NCBI RefSeq assembly: GCF_008180195.1
Contig: NZ_VTAV01000022.1
Location: 1 to 64,000, forward strand
Direction: 5' to 3'
Length of the DNA: 64,000 nt
DNA from: Sphingobacterium phlebotomi
Lineage (GTDB): Bacteria; Bacteroidota; Bacteroidia; Sphingobacteriales; Sphingobacteriaceae
The position numbers were made by a program, and so were the translations under genes. Under the pieces are notes generated by a model. It did no database searches, was not told the DNA's origin, and saw only the letters and a list, made by a program, of their open reading frames with translations. This document shows positions 17,076-25,181 of this stretch, piece after piece; the first letter of the stretch is position 1; every line of letters begins with the position of its first letter.

Positions 17076-17819
17076 TTATGAATTTCTTATCCAATCGTCG
17101 AACCGTATCTTACCTGGATAGAATTCGCCTGTCGGAACTAATCCGGATTTTGGCATGTTATGGAACATGTATTTGTCATCTTGATTAGGTACCACTATTT
17201 TATCTTCGCCTTTGACCTTCAAATAGTTTTCTACGAAGTTGGTCATCAATCCGAGATCAGGTCCTGCAATTTCAACTATCTTGTTTTTCGGCTGTTCCAA
17301 AGCAAACTTTACTATATAATCTACAACATCCGTCAATGCTATGGGCTGATAATCAATTGCTGACACATGGACGTTCCTACCTTCAGCCTGAACATCAATA
17401 ATTGTGCTTACATGCTCATGGAATTGAGTCGAGCGGATGACAGTATAGGGTGTACCAGATTCGATCACAGCATCCTCCTGATGTTTTTTTGCTTGCAGAT
17501 ACCCTATGTGCTGTGCCCGATCTGTGCCGACAATCGAAAGCACGAGATGATGCTTGATATGTGCTTGCTTTTCAGCTCCAATTATGTTTTTAGCTGCTGT
17601 ACGGAAAAAATTCAAAGCGATTTGATCGTCTGGCGATTGCGAATTGGAAAGATCGAGTACGATGTCAGTTCCCACCAGGGCTTCTGTCAATCCCTCCCCC
17701 GTCACGATATTGATGCCGGATGAGGGCGATCCTACAATTACCTCACTACCCATACTTTTCAGTTTTTCACATACTCTTTTGCCAACAAGACCAGTTCCTC
17801 CGATTACTAAGATTTTCAT
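17076..17819 (-). CDS. NAD(P)H-binding atypical short-chain dehydrogenase
   Basis: 247 aa. Rossmann motif GGTGLVGKRV at residues 7-16, then VVLDLSNSQSPDD-type and HHLVLSIVGTDRAQHIGY strands and PYTVIRSTQFHEH, the pattern of NmrA-like/atypical SDR proteins. No classical Y-x3-K catalytic pair is seen at the usual place, so it may be a redox sensor or quinone-type reductase rather than a standard dehydrogenase. Confidence 0.85.
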   Translation of the reverse strand: MKILVIGGTGLVGKRVCEKLKSMGSEVIVGSPSSGINIVTGEGLTEALVGTDIVLDLSNSQSPDDQIALNFFRTAAKNIIGAEKQAHIKHHLVLSIVGTDRAQHIGYLQAKKHQEDAVIESGTPYTVIRSTQFHEHVSTIIDVQAEGRNVHVSAIDYQPIALTDVVDYIVKFALEQPKNKIVEIAGPDLGLMTNFVENYLKVKGEDKIVVPNQDDKYMFHNMPKSGLVPTGEFYPGKIRFDDWIRNS

Positions 17820-17841
17820 AATTAAATAATTTAAATAAAAC

Positions 17842-18037
17842 TTGATGAAACAAAAACGAGACTTTATCAGGCTGTCGTCTTTCTTATTTGGTTACAAAAT
17901 AAGGGATAAAAATAATGAGCAAGACCATCCAATATTCGGATTTGCGCCAGTCCAGACTTTAGCTATTCGTTGTCGCCCCCATCAGGACGACCTCCTGGGC
18001 CGCGTCTTTTGCTTTTATAGGCGTTTAGTTTAGTTAA
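17842..18037 (+). other. intergenic stretch with hairpin resembling that at 20.3 kb
   Basis: No convincing gene. At about 17960-18016 GTCGCCCCCATCAGGACGAC and CTCCTGGGCCGCGTCTTTTG can fold and end in TCTTTTGCTTTTATA, the same tail as the candidate small RNA at 20270-20326. A shortened E terminator follows at once (18022-18060). Confidence 0.4.
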
Positions 18038-18060
18038 CAAAGCCTGCGGATGCAGGCTTT
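18022..18060 (+). terminator. E-type terminator, shortened copy
   Basis: GTTTAGTTTAGTTAACAAAG and the hairpin AAAGCCTGC/GCAGGCTTT (18039-18060). The T-run is replaced by GCTTGCCCGCC, so termination may be weak. The upstream GGGACATGTC part is missing. Confidence 0.55.
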
Positions 18061-18101
18061 GCTTGCCCGCCACAATAGCAGGAATTCCTGCAGACTATGT
18101 A

Positions 18102-18527
18102 TTAATGCTTCAATACATAAATAGAACTGTCCTTTATTCTAAATCCAAGATTTTCGTAAAGCTTACGTGCTGCAATACGGTGGCTTTCCGTAAATAAAAG
18201 CACTTCCGTCAAATTCATTTCTCTAGAATACTTGAGCAGATATTCTATCAATTTCCTACCGATACCTTGTCCTCGGTATGCATCATCCACAACCACATCT
18301 TCTATCCAGCCTTTACGTCCGGATATAACACAGTAGACGGCCATTGACGCGATACCAACTAGATTCCCGTCTTGAAAACCTCCTATCAGATAAACGCCAT
18401 TGTCCACCCGCAAGACTTGAGAAAGATCCTGATATTTTTTACCGGGACTTAGCTGCCGATATAATGCTATAATTTTTTCTCGAATAGTACTGTCAATATT
18501 AGAAAGATCTAGTTCTTTAATGTCCAT
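18102..18527 (-). CDS. GNAT-family N-acetyltransferase
   Basis: 141 aa. Motif A is clear: GWIEDVVVDDAYRGQGIGRK with the R-G-Q-G-I-G acetyl-CoA loop, followed by LTEVLLFTESHRIAARKLYENLGF (motif B). Compact single-domain GNAT; acceptor unknown. Lone gene on the minus strand, distinct from the GNAT at 12.8 kb. Confidence 0.88.
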   Translation of the reverse strand: MDIKELDLSNIDSTIREKIIALYRQLSPGKKYQDLSQVLRVDNGVYLIGGFQDGNLVGIASMAVYCVISGRKGWIEDVVVDDAYRGQGIGRKLIEYLLKYSREMNLTEVLLFTESHRIAARKLYENLGFRIKDSSIYVLKH

Positions 18528-18662
18528 AGTTCAATGTGTGGTAATAAATAACCAAACATAATTAACTGCTTTTTCAGATGCAAATGCTATAGTTCTTATC
18601 TATATTCTAAATTGTATAAAATTCACTACATTGTGATTCGTCGTTTTAAACATCATTGTAAA

Positions 18663-19313
18663 ATGCAATCAAACACTACAGCAATAAAAAGAAAAAGTAT
18701 TATAACTATTCAACATCCCGAATCTGTGCATCATACCAATGGAATGGTTGGTTCATGGACAGATTGGGAACTCTCGGAAAAAGGAAAGCGCTTAGCGGAA
18801 AATATTTCTAGTCACTTGAAGCAAACAATTCAAGATGAAAAATACGTTATCTATTCTTCTACTCTTAAGAGAGCCGTGCAAACAGCTGAAATTTTAGGCA
18901 AAAAATTAGGATTGTCTCCAAAACTAGCAGCGCCGCTAAAAGAACGGGGACTTGGAGCGGCTATTGGCAAATCTGTACAATGGCTCAAGGACAATATAGA
19001 ACAAGAAGAATTAACGGTCTATGATAAGTGCTTCGCTGATGCGGAATCGAGATATGATGTTTGGAAAAGATTACTGCCGTTTTATGAAGATATCATCGCT
19101 AATGACGAAGAAAATATAATCATCGTATCTCATGGCGATACATTAAGTTTATTTAATGCTATGTGGCTTGGATTGAAAATAGAATTGCTCAACAAAATTG
19201 ATCTCTACGGAATAAGCGGGGGTGTTTCTTTTTTGTATCAAAATAATAGAGGTAAAAGAATTATCAAAAGATTAAGTGATACATCATTTATGTATCCTAT
19301 TGCAAATCCTTAA
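18663..19313 (+). CDS. histidine-phosphatase-superfamily protein with altered RHG motif
   Basis: 216 aa from ATG 18663; an upstream TTG at 18612 would add 17 unlikely residues. The phosphoglycerate-mutase-like pattern is present: first His in ITIQHPESVHHTNGMVGSWT, STLKRAVQTAEILGKKLG, and second His in IIIVSHGDTLSLFN. In the first motif the usual R-H-G is Q-H-P: the phospho-accepting His stays, but the Arg and Gly are replaced. It could have altered activity or be a non-enzymatic relative. Followed by an A-type hairpin. Confidence 0.82.
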   Translation: MQSNTTAIKRKSIITIQHPESVHHTNGMVGSWTDWELSEKGKRLAENISSHLKQTIQDEKYVIYSSTLKRAVQTAEILGKKLGLSPKLAAPLKERGLGAAIGKSVQWLKDNIEQEELTVYDKCFADAESRYDVWKRLLPFYEDIIANDEENIIIVSHGDTLSLFNAMWLGLKIELLNKIDLYGISGGVSFLYQNNRGKRIIKRLSDTSFMYPIANP

Positions 19314-19315
19314 AT

Positions 19316-19349
19316 AAAAAATCCTGAAGCGGGGAGCTTCAGGATTTTT
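19316..19349 (+). terminator. A-type hairpin with reversed loop
   Basis: AAAAATCCTGAAGCGGGGAGCTTCAGGATTTTTT: the stem is that of repeat A but the loop reads CGGGGAG instead of CTCCCCG, that is, the hairpin is in the opposite orientation. It follows the phosphatase gene and should terminate it. The copy at 27.3 kb has the same loop orientation. Confidence 0.75.
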
Positions 19350-19490
19350 TATGTAGGCGGCAATTTTAGTGCGTAGTTGGGCGGCCGCATTTTTATTTTC
19401 CTAAAGAAATTATTATCTTAAACTACATTTCTGATCTTCACGATAAGTTGGAACTAAATTTGAAATATTTGAACTAAATTACGAATCACG

Positions 19491-20063
19491 ATGTACAAAT
19501 CTCTTCAGGATAAACTTCATACCTTTCATGAAGTCTGCAATAAGCCATCAGAATTTAGGATTGCTTTTGCTCCATTTTATAATAAAGATTTCTATACTCT
19601 TCAAAAGGAAATAAAGAAAGTTCTACGCTCTCCGTATTTGGTTTTTTCCCTAGATGACGAATATTTAAATGACATCTATGAATTTGAAAGAAATTTACCG
19701 GATGAGTTCGCATTTAGAGTTAGCCCGAAGCTGAAAAACCTAGAAGGTGGAGGGAGCTTTTACGAGACGCGATATTTATATTTTATTACAGATATTGAAA
19801 AAAATAGATTGGAAATTTACACGGTGAACAATAAACGTGAAGAAGTGGATCTTCGCTTTTTTGAAATTGAAGACAAACAGCTAATTACTTCGATTGAACC
19901 TCAAGATTATGAAATAGGTAAAATTCGATCCGTCTTAACGACCTTCCTGGCTGAGGAACTGGAGTATCTCACCGATACATTTGCACTGGAAGCTAATGAT
20001 GAGCTGAATTATAACCCTGATTATGCCAAAGAAGGAAATGAACTGTATCAGATTATTGCGTAA
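19491..20063 (+). CDS. hypothetical 190-residue acidic protein
   Basis: No family recognised. No signal peptide or membrane span; rich in Glu/Asp and aromatic residues. N-terminal helix LQDKLHTFHEVCNK, a mixed middle with FYTLQKEIKKVLRSPYLVFS, and a long acidic C-terminal part ending NYNPDYAKEGNELYQIIA. Likely cytosolic. Stands alone between an A hairpin and a 480-bp non-coding stretch. Confidence 0.65.
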   Translation: MYKSLQDKLHTFHEVCNKPSEFRIAFAPFYNKDFYTLQKEIKKVLRSPYLVFSLDDEYLNDIYEFERNLPDEFAFRVSPKLKNLEGGGSFYETRYLYFITDIEKNRLEIYTVNNKREEVDLRFFEIEDKQLITSIEPQDYEIGKIRSVLTTFLAEELEYLTDTFALEANDELNYNPDYAKEGNELYQIIA

Positions 20064-20233
20064 ACATTAATATAGTTAAATGTTATGATTATACAAAAGC
20101 ACCATCAAATCAGTGCATTAAGCGTTTTTTCAAGATTTGTTCAACGCGATTGTGCTAATATATAATACTGTCCGAGTACCGCACTGAAATCTGATATCGA
20201 AACGTCTTTAATGGCGAAAGATTTTAGCTTTTA

Positions 20234-20326
20234 TTGATAGTGTAGATAATTGATCTATATTTGTATCAACAGTACACGCCACGCTACCCATTAGAACAGC
20301 GTCCCAGGGCGTGTCTTTTGCTTTTA
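20234..20326 (+). ncRNA. candidate small RNA with its own promoter and terminator-like hairpin
   Basis: TTG at 20234-20236, 19-bp spacer, -7 box TATATTTG at 20256-20263, so transcription would begin near 20270. The predicted RNA of about 57 nt is almost only a hairpin: ACACGCC-ACGCT (20274-20285) pairs with AGCGT-CCCA-GGCGTGT (20298-20314), followed by CTTTTGCTTTTA. No ORF lies inside. The rest of the 20064-20542 gap has no supported feature. Confidence 0.45.
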
Positions 20327-20542
20327 TATCCTACGATAGCCATCCTCTCGTACACCGTACCGTCAGCTTACGCAGAAATAATGTAGCAGTGATATATCAG
20401 AATAGTTTCTGGGTTTTTAGTTTGTAATTCACGAGCTAAATCTAGTCATGATCTTATACACCTATAAGTAGCGTCGCTTAAATATGTCCCGCATCAGCCC
20501 ATACGTCGAGACATTCAACGTAAGAAAGCTTATCTTTAACCC

Positions 20543-20923
20543 ATGTTACACGTTACCTGCGCCATTATCGAGCACCAAGGAAAAGTACTGGTATGCCAAC
20601 GCTCTGCTTCCATGAAGCTTCCGCTAAAATGGGAGTTTCCGGGCGGTAAAGTTGAAAATGGGGAAACCAAAGAAGAATGCTTGAAAAGGGAGATTAAAGA
20701 AGAGCTGGGATTAGAGATCGAAGTTGGATCGGCGCTTACTGAGGTAGATCACCACCATCCTGAATTTTCGCTCCGTCTCTACCCTTTCATCTGCAAATGG
20801 GCTGGTGGTTCGTTAGCTATTGCCGAGCACGCGCAGGCCATCTGGGTAGATAAAAGCGAATTGAAAGATTATGATTGGGCGGAGGCGGATATGCCGGTTG
20901 TTAGGGAATTATTATTTTACTGA
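20543..20923 (+). CDS. NUDIX hydrolase, MutT/8-oxo-dGTP diphosphatase type
   Basis: 126 aa. The Nudix box is complete: GGKVENGETKEECLKREIKE, then ELG (G-x5-E-x7-R-E-x2-E-E at residues about 37-59). The short length, the start HVTCAIIEHQGKVLVCQR and the tail EADMPVVRELL fit the MutT group that removes oxidised nucleotides from the pool. Truncated relatives lie at 4453-4635 and 27123-27188, so this is the only intact member of a small duplicated family. Confidence 0.92.
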   Translation: MLHVTCAIIEHQGKVLVCQRSASMKLPLKWEFPGGKVENGETKEECLKREIKEELGLEIEVGSALTEVDHHHPEFSLRLYPFICKWAGGSLAIAEHAQAIWVDKSELKDYDWAEADMPVVRELLFY

Positions 20924-20931
20924 ACGGGAAA

Positions 20932-21067
20932 CTTGTTAAGATATGTTAAAATGCTGTTATATCAGGAGAAAGGCACAAGAATTGATCATATTTTAGCTAT
21001 TCATAATTTAGGTTAATAATTGGTTAGTTAGTAAAAATCCTGAGGCTCCCCGCTTCAGGATTTTTTG
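20932..21067 (+). repeat. A-type repeat, second long subtype, after NUDIX gene
   Basis: ACTTGTTAAGATATGTTAAA, a variable middle, TTCATAATTTAGGTTAATAA, TTGGTTAGTTAG and the hairpin CCTGAGG/CTTCAGG with CTCCCCG loop and T6. The -7-like box is CATATTTTAG instead of TATATTTG. The same subtype follows the NUDIX remnant at 27.2 kb, so NUDIX and this repeat were duplicated together. Confidence 0.7.
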
Positions 21068-21070
21068 TTA

Positions 21071-21541
21071 TTATCGCAATTCGTCTATTTCCTTTACCGT
21101 AAGTTTTGTGAATTTTGCTATCTGTTCTACGGCAATGCCCTCTTTTTTCATATCACGGGCAATGGCAACGGCTTTTTGGTGCTCACCTTCTTTCAGACCT
21201 TCTTGACGACCTTCTTCCCTCCCCTCTTCAAGCCCCCTCGTTCTCGCCTGTTCCTTTTCCAAAATGGCCGTCTGACGGATCGACTCCGCATCCCATTTAT
21301 TCTTTAAACTTGCATTGTACATATCGCGTTCCTCCTTATTTAACTTAATATATGCCGCAATGGCGAATTCTTCGGTGTCGCCTACGTGTTCGTTCTTGTT
21401 GTAATAGAGATCCTCGATAAGCTTCCGCCCCTGGAACAGTTCATTGAGAAGGGAGATCAATAAATCTTTGTTCGCCTCGGTTCCGAATATGCGCTTAAAA
21501 CCGAAGCTGGCTTTTCCTTCGATAATTCGTTCACCTATCAA
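21071..21541 (-). pseudogene. chimeric Rpn remnant: SnoaL-like fragment + nuclease start + coiled C-terminus
   Basis: The 156-residue frame starts with MIGERIIEGKASF, which is a piece of the SnoaL-like protein encoded 1.2 kb away (22560-22937), then switches at a shared CTTC to GFKRIFGTEANKDLLISLLN of Rpn. After KNEHVGDTEE about 150 residues, including the catalytic Asp and E-x-Q motif, are missing and the frame resumes in FAIAAYIKLNKEERDMYNAS and the Gly/Glu-rich tail. Both joins keep the frame. No nuclease activity is expected. Confidence 0.8.
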
Positions 21542-21783
21542 GCTGGTACCTTCTTTTTGTTCAAATGAAATATGTATTCAGGAGTTTGTGTACTGAGTTT
21601 CGAACATTTTTATCATTTTATCTTAGTTGCAGGATGAAAAAAGCTTGAAATGGAAGGTTGCGTCCTTAAACTTGATCTTGTATTTTGATCCTATTTTGAT
21701 TAATTTTTTTTATTTGATCTGTGACATAATGTTTATTTTGCACTACCTTCCAAAGAGTTTTATCGAGGTTTTAAGTGTTTAAC

Positions 21784-22545
21784 ATGGTAATAACAATAAA
21801 TGAAAAGAAATATAAAAAATTTGTAATTCAGCAGATTTCACCGTTCCGCGGATTTTTCTATGCCATTTCGTTTCTAATAAGTGCTTTCTGCATCCTATTT
21901 TATGGAATAGAAAATGTGCCTTTTTCCAGCAGCTCATGGACGGCTGCTATCTTGTTTTTTATGCTCATGATAGCAGCGGTTATTTTTCCTATGTATTTTG
22001 GTTTCAAGTTGGCAACAGCAATCGTGGAGATAACACTAGATGATGACGGACTACAAAGAAAATGGCTAAAAAAATTCTTTTTAAGTTCTTCGGATAATAT
22101 TTTTATCCCTTGGAACAAGATCATTGGATACCTGCAACAGCCCGATTACAATTACGAAAAGTTTAAGATAATCATCCGTAATAAACCCGCCATCAATATA
22201 TACCATTTGTACCAAAGTAATCCGTTTCAACGCTTTTTATACGGTAGAAATGATGATGATTTCTATCTATTCATTGCTGAATTTAAAAATATGGTGGAGC
22301 GGAAAAATGCAGAATTTGACTCTTCTGGAGAATATATTAAGCAAGAAAAAACCGTTTACGAAACAACTTGGGCTTTGGTGCTCGCTATTTTCTTAGTTCT
22401 ACTAACCGTTGCTACAATAATAATTACTTTAATTGTCAATCCAACCAACCCGATTCCATACGGGATTTCTATACTTGCTGCATCCGGAAGTGCATATTTC
22501 GTTAGTAATGTGATAAATTTTCGTCGAAAGTCGAAAAAAACATAG
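21784..22545 (+). CDS. hypothetical membrane protein with four predicted spans
   Basis: 253 aa from ATG 21784; a GTG at 21775 would add three residues. Two hydrophobic segments near residues 22-42 and 55-77, a soluble middle with IFIPWNKIIGYLQQPDYNYE resembling PH-like/YcxB-type domains, and two C-terminal spans (ALVLAIFLVLLTVATIIITL, then GISILAASGSAYFVSNVI). No firm family. It sits between two SnoaL-like sequences and may be part of the segment that was duplicated or deleted there. Confidence 0.6.
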   Translation: MVITINEKKYKKFVIQQISPFRGFFYAISFLISAFCILFYGIENVPFSSSSWTAAILFFMLMIAAVIFPMYFGFKLATAIVEITLDDDGLQRKWLKKFFLSSSDNIFIPWNKIIGYLQQPDYNYEKFKIIIRNKPAINIYHLYQSNPFQRFLYGRNDDDFYLFIAEFKNMVERKNAEFDSSGEYIKQEKTVYETTWALVLAIFLVLLTVATIIITLIVNPTNPIPYGISILAASGSAYFVSNVINFRRKSKKT

Positions 22546-22559
22546 ATGTGTACTAACGA

Positions 22560-22937
22560 TTACATTTCGATCACATATGAAGTCATCGTATTAATCGTTG
22601 TGCTCGTCGTATTTTTAAATTCATAAAAATCTGCAAAAGCATATTGTTTGCCATCGTTCATTTTCATGATACCGTTCACGGCACCTTCCTTGCCGTGTGT
22701 TACTACTTTCTCGATGGTTATTTCGGCAACCTCTTTCTCTTTCATCTCGTTGATCGCTTTGGAGAAGCTGGCTTTTCCTTCGATAATTCGTTCACCGATC
22801 AACTCCCAAACGATATCATCCGTCACTTGGGCAATAATAAAATTAGTATCTCCCTTTCCGAAAGCTATATTAAAATCTCGTAGAAACATGCGTTTCGGAG
22901 AATGTCCACAGTCTGTTTTTACATTTATTTTAAGCAT
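22560..22937 (-). CDS. SnoaL-like / NTF2-superfamily small protein
   Basis: 125 aa. The SnoaL/NTF2 cone fold is suggested by FLRDFNIAFGKGDTNFIIAQ, VTDDIVWELIGERIIEGKAS and YAFADFYEF. No signal peptide, in contrast to the NTF2-like proteins of the repeat cassettes, with which it shares the fold but no close sequence. Function unknown; relatives include cyclases, isomerases and binding proteins. A 36-bp nearly identical piece of this gene opens the chimeric Rpn remnant at 21541. Confidence 0.75.
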   Translation of the reverse strand: MLKINVKTDCGHSPKRMFLRDFNIAFGKGDTNFIIAQVTDDIVWELIGERIIEGKASFSKAINEMKEKEVAEITIEKVVTHGKEGAVNGIMKMNDGKQYAFADFYEFKNTTSTTINTMTSYVIEM

Positions 22938-23018
22938 CGTTCATATAGTTTACATATTCTAAGATCGATCCTAAATTAACGATTTCTGCGGCAGTATAAC
23001 TTTTCATAGGTCAAGAAA

Positions 23019-23062
23019 TTTGTTTCAATACGGAACATCTGGTGAGATGCCCCCCGAATGAA
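23019..23062 (+). repeat. decayed E-element
   Basis: TTTGTTTCAATACGG, AACATCTGGTGAGATGCCCC and CGAATG follow the order of TTTGTTTCAATAGGGGGACA, TGTCGTGAGATATCTCCCGA of intact E elements. The terminator hairpin is gone. It shows that another cassette once stood here. Confidence 0.5.
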
Positions 23063-23102
23063 AGACGTTACCAATTTAACTCATAATTGGTACTTCTATC
23101 AC

Positions 23103-23218
23103 TTAATCTTTCTTAGATAAAACACCTTTATTGACCAAATCTGTACTATCACGCAGAGCCGTATCGGCAGAAACTTTTGTCATCTTTGCCCATTTTGATG
23201 AAGTGAGGTTTCTGGATA
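23103..23218 (-). pseudogene. Fic-family protein remnant (C-terminal winged-helix tail)
   Basis: The minus strand codes NLTSSKWAKMTKVSADTALR, then DSTDLVNKGVLSKKD and stop at 23103. This is the typical C-terminal tail of Fic/DUF4172 proteins (SKWxKxTxxSxDTAxRDixDLvxKGIL). No Fic core (HPFxxGNG) is present upstream, where the DUF2490 gene begins its 3' end at 23239. So only about 38 codons of a Fic gene are left. Confidence 0.6.
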
Positions 23219-23238
23219 TATTTGGTCCGCAGGGATCC

Positions 23239-23913
23239 TTATTTCCATTTGAGCTGGTGATGCACCGACAACATCGCGTGATTCGTTCCCCTTGCTTTTC
23301 CTATGTTTTGGTACATATATCCCATCTGCACTCCTACAGCATCAGATATTCTATAACCTATACCAAGATATGCTCGGTTTCTGTCAAAAAAATCCATAGT
23401 GCCATCGTCCGATAGGTTTAGGAAGATCTCATTGTATAGTGCAGCGTACCATCCCTTTGCCCCCATCCCATACTGTGTAAATGGAATATCAGCAAAGAGG
23501 CAATAGCGAAAACGTCCTGAGAAGTCCTTATTTTCTACAAAACGTTCCTCCAGCCGAATCCGATGTCTAATGTTACTGCGCATCAAATTATGTGAAAAAA
23601 GCGCTTCCTGATAAATTCTGTTTTCATGAAAAGGTTCATTCGGGCTTCCAGGCAGTTCGCTATATATAAACCCGTAGCCAATTGTCGTTAATAGGTAGGG
23701 TTTGACTCGATACTGCAGTCCCACACGAAGAAGCGTCTGGTTGTGATCCCCCATCAACTGATGGTCCCGTAACTGGAGTTCATGATGGATCGCAAATTTA
23801 GTCGCTTTTATTTTAGTTTGGCCAAAATACATAAGCCAGCCCTGTGGGTCTTTTTGTGCAAAAGAACACGATGTTAGAAATACACCGATTAAGGTTAAGA
23901 ATAATAATCTCAT
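23239..23913 (-). CDS. DUF2490-domain outer-membrane-type protein
   Basis: 224 aa from ATG 23913, which gives a signal peptide (MRLLFLTLIGVFLTSCSFAQ); an earlier start at 23952 adds 13 residues. DUF2490 features: GWLMYFGQTKIKATKFAIHH, HELQLRDHQ, RVGLQYRVKPYLLTTIGYGF, NIRHRIRLEERFVENKDF, and an NRAYLGIGYRI repeat. A small beta-barrel with alternating aromatic residues and a C-terminal aromatic-rich strand is likely; function unknown. Confidence 0.82.
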   Translation of the reverse strand: MRLLFLTLIGVFLTSCSFAQKDPQGWLMYFGQTKIKATKFAIHHELQLRDHQLMGDHNQTLLRVGLQYRVKPYLLTTIGYGFIYSELPGSPNEPFHENRIYQEALFSHNLMRSNIRHRIRLEERFVENKDFSGRFRYCLFADIPFTQYGMGAKGWYAALYNEIFLNLSDDGTMDFFDRNRAYLGIGYRISDAVGVQMGYMYQNIGKARGTNHAMLSVHHQLKWK

Positions 23914-23969
23914 CCAATAAAAATAGTGGATATATTCAAAAAACCTGTCCACTGTAGAGTAACAAAAAC

Positions 23970-24615
23970 GTGAAGATCAAACTGGAAAATAGTGAATTTA
24001 TTGTTCATAGTTTTAACATAAATCATTTTGATTTAATTTTTCTTCTTAAGAAATTTAAGAATAGTAAATACTTAAAAATAATTGATGACCTTCGCAGCCC
24101 TCAGAGAGAGGAGCTGGTATTAGAAACGATAAAAAAAGAATTCTCAGATTTTTTCGTGTTAGAGAGATACGAACTCATAAAACGGATTATCAAAACAAGG
24201 TTTAGCATTTTAAGAGAGGAGGTATGTATTGGCAATAGTTGCCCGTGAAAAAAGCCTTAAGCTCACGCCCAAAGGTAACCTTCCTTTGAAGTTCGTTAGA
24301 GAACTATACGAAAATGGTGCCATTCCAGATGAAGCGATTGAACTGGGGATCAGTAAAAGCTTCAGGGAAAATGAAATTATATCGATATATGCTGCGCGAC
24401 AGGTTTGTACCTTGGCAGGCCTCATTAAGAAAAGAAATAACGCGTTAAGCCCCACCTTAAAGGGGCAAAAATTACGAACCGACCGGAGTGCACTTTTTGC
24501 CAACATTTTGTATGCCCATATGTGGGATTTTGATACCTGGCAATTTGATGGATATCCTGATCGAGCAACTGGCACGAGAAATAATATATTAGGCATTCCG
24601 AAGCCAACACCATGA
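23970..24615 (+). pseudogene. probable frameshifted gene of unknown function
   Basis: A first frame (GTG 23970 to 24248, 92 codons; rich in Lys/Phe) overlaps a second frame (24229-24615, only TTG or no start) that codes LKLTPKGNLPLKFVRELYEN, EIISIYAARQVCTLAGLIKK and ends soon after. The second lacks a good start, and the first ends in an unlikely NSCP tail inside the overlap, so one frameshift near 24230 would join them. The TPKGNLPLKFV motif is like a winged-helix segment seen in some uncharacterised plasmid-type proteins (uncertain). Confidence 0.45.
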
Positions 24616-24837
24616 AAACGACATCGCTGTTACCGGCTGTTTTAGAGTTTGCTCGACGTGGTTCGTAAAGGCCTCTATACAAAAGTTGCTTCCTTTTGTT
24701 ATCTTTCTAAACATACCCTCATCCGCATGTAAGGACAATTTCAAAATCAATATACGGAACATGGCTGACATTTTATTACCTGACCTGGAAAATAAATCAG
24801 AATAAGATACGGAAACACGATATATACGACGAGGCAC
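24616..24837 (+). other. non-coding stretch
   Basis: I see no supported gene, hairpin or promoter here. The next feature is an A-type repeat from 24838. Confidence 0.3.
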
Positions 24838-24972
24838 TTGTTAATATGTGTTAAATGTACACTTAATAGAAACGAAATGGGTGCATTAGTCGTTATATTT
24901 GTACTTCATAATTTAGGTTTATAATTGGTTAGTTAGTTAAAAATCCTGAGGCTCCCCGCTTCAGGATTTTTT
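24838..24972 (+). repeat. A-type repeat, full-length copy
   Basis: Same order as at 1507: CTTGTTAATATGTGTTAAAT, -7-like TATATTTG at 24894-24901, TTCATAATTTAGGTTTATAA, TTGGTTAGTTAGTTAAAAA, hairpin CCTGAGG/CTTCAGG with T8. It leads straight into the B palindrome of the next cassette, so its T-run is shared with TTGTTCA. Confidence 0.75.
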
Positions 24973-25011
24973 TTGTTCATTACCGAACACTAGCTGTCCG
25001 GCGGTGAACAA
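24973..25011 (+). repeat. B palindrome, cassette copy 3
   Basis: TTGTTCA...TGAACAA outer arms are perfect; the inner part CCGAACA / TGTCCGG is less well paired than in other copies. Confidence 0.65.
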
Positions 25012-25181
25012 CCGGAAATCCCCCTAAAAAACATAAATACCTTTAAAACAACATATTGAATATTTTGGCAAAGGGCTTGCAATCCTTTCGGCATGAACAA
25101 ACAAACAGAAAGCTGTATAGCACATTCACCGATTTTTTCACCGCAGTTACCGAGAAATGCCGGAGCTTGGTCTAATCGTTA

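Noticed and set aside
17842..18033. 63-residue plus-strand frame
   Set aside because: Runs through the hairpin and into the E terminator; no start signal or protein-like pattern.
20400..20542. Minus-strand stretch coding DKLSYVECLDVWADAGHI before the NUDIX gene
   Set aside because: Only about 20 residues and no recognised family; could be a gene tail but cannot be supported.
23131..23415. Plus-strand frame with FVIFAHFDEVRFLDIFGP, looking like a DJ-1/PfpI start
   Set aside because: It overlaps the 3' end of the DUF2490 gene and the opposite strand of the Fic tail, which explains the sequence better.
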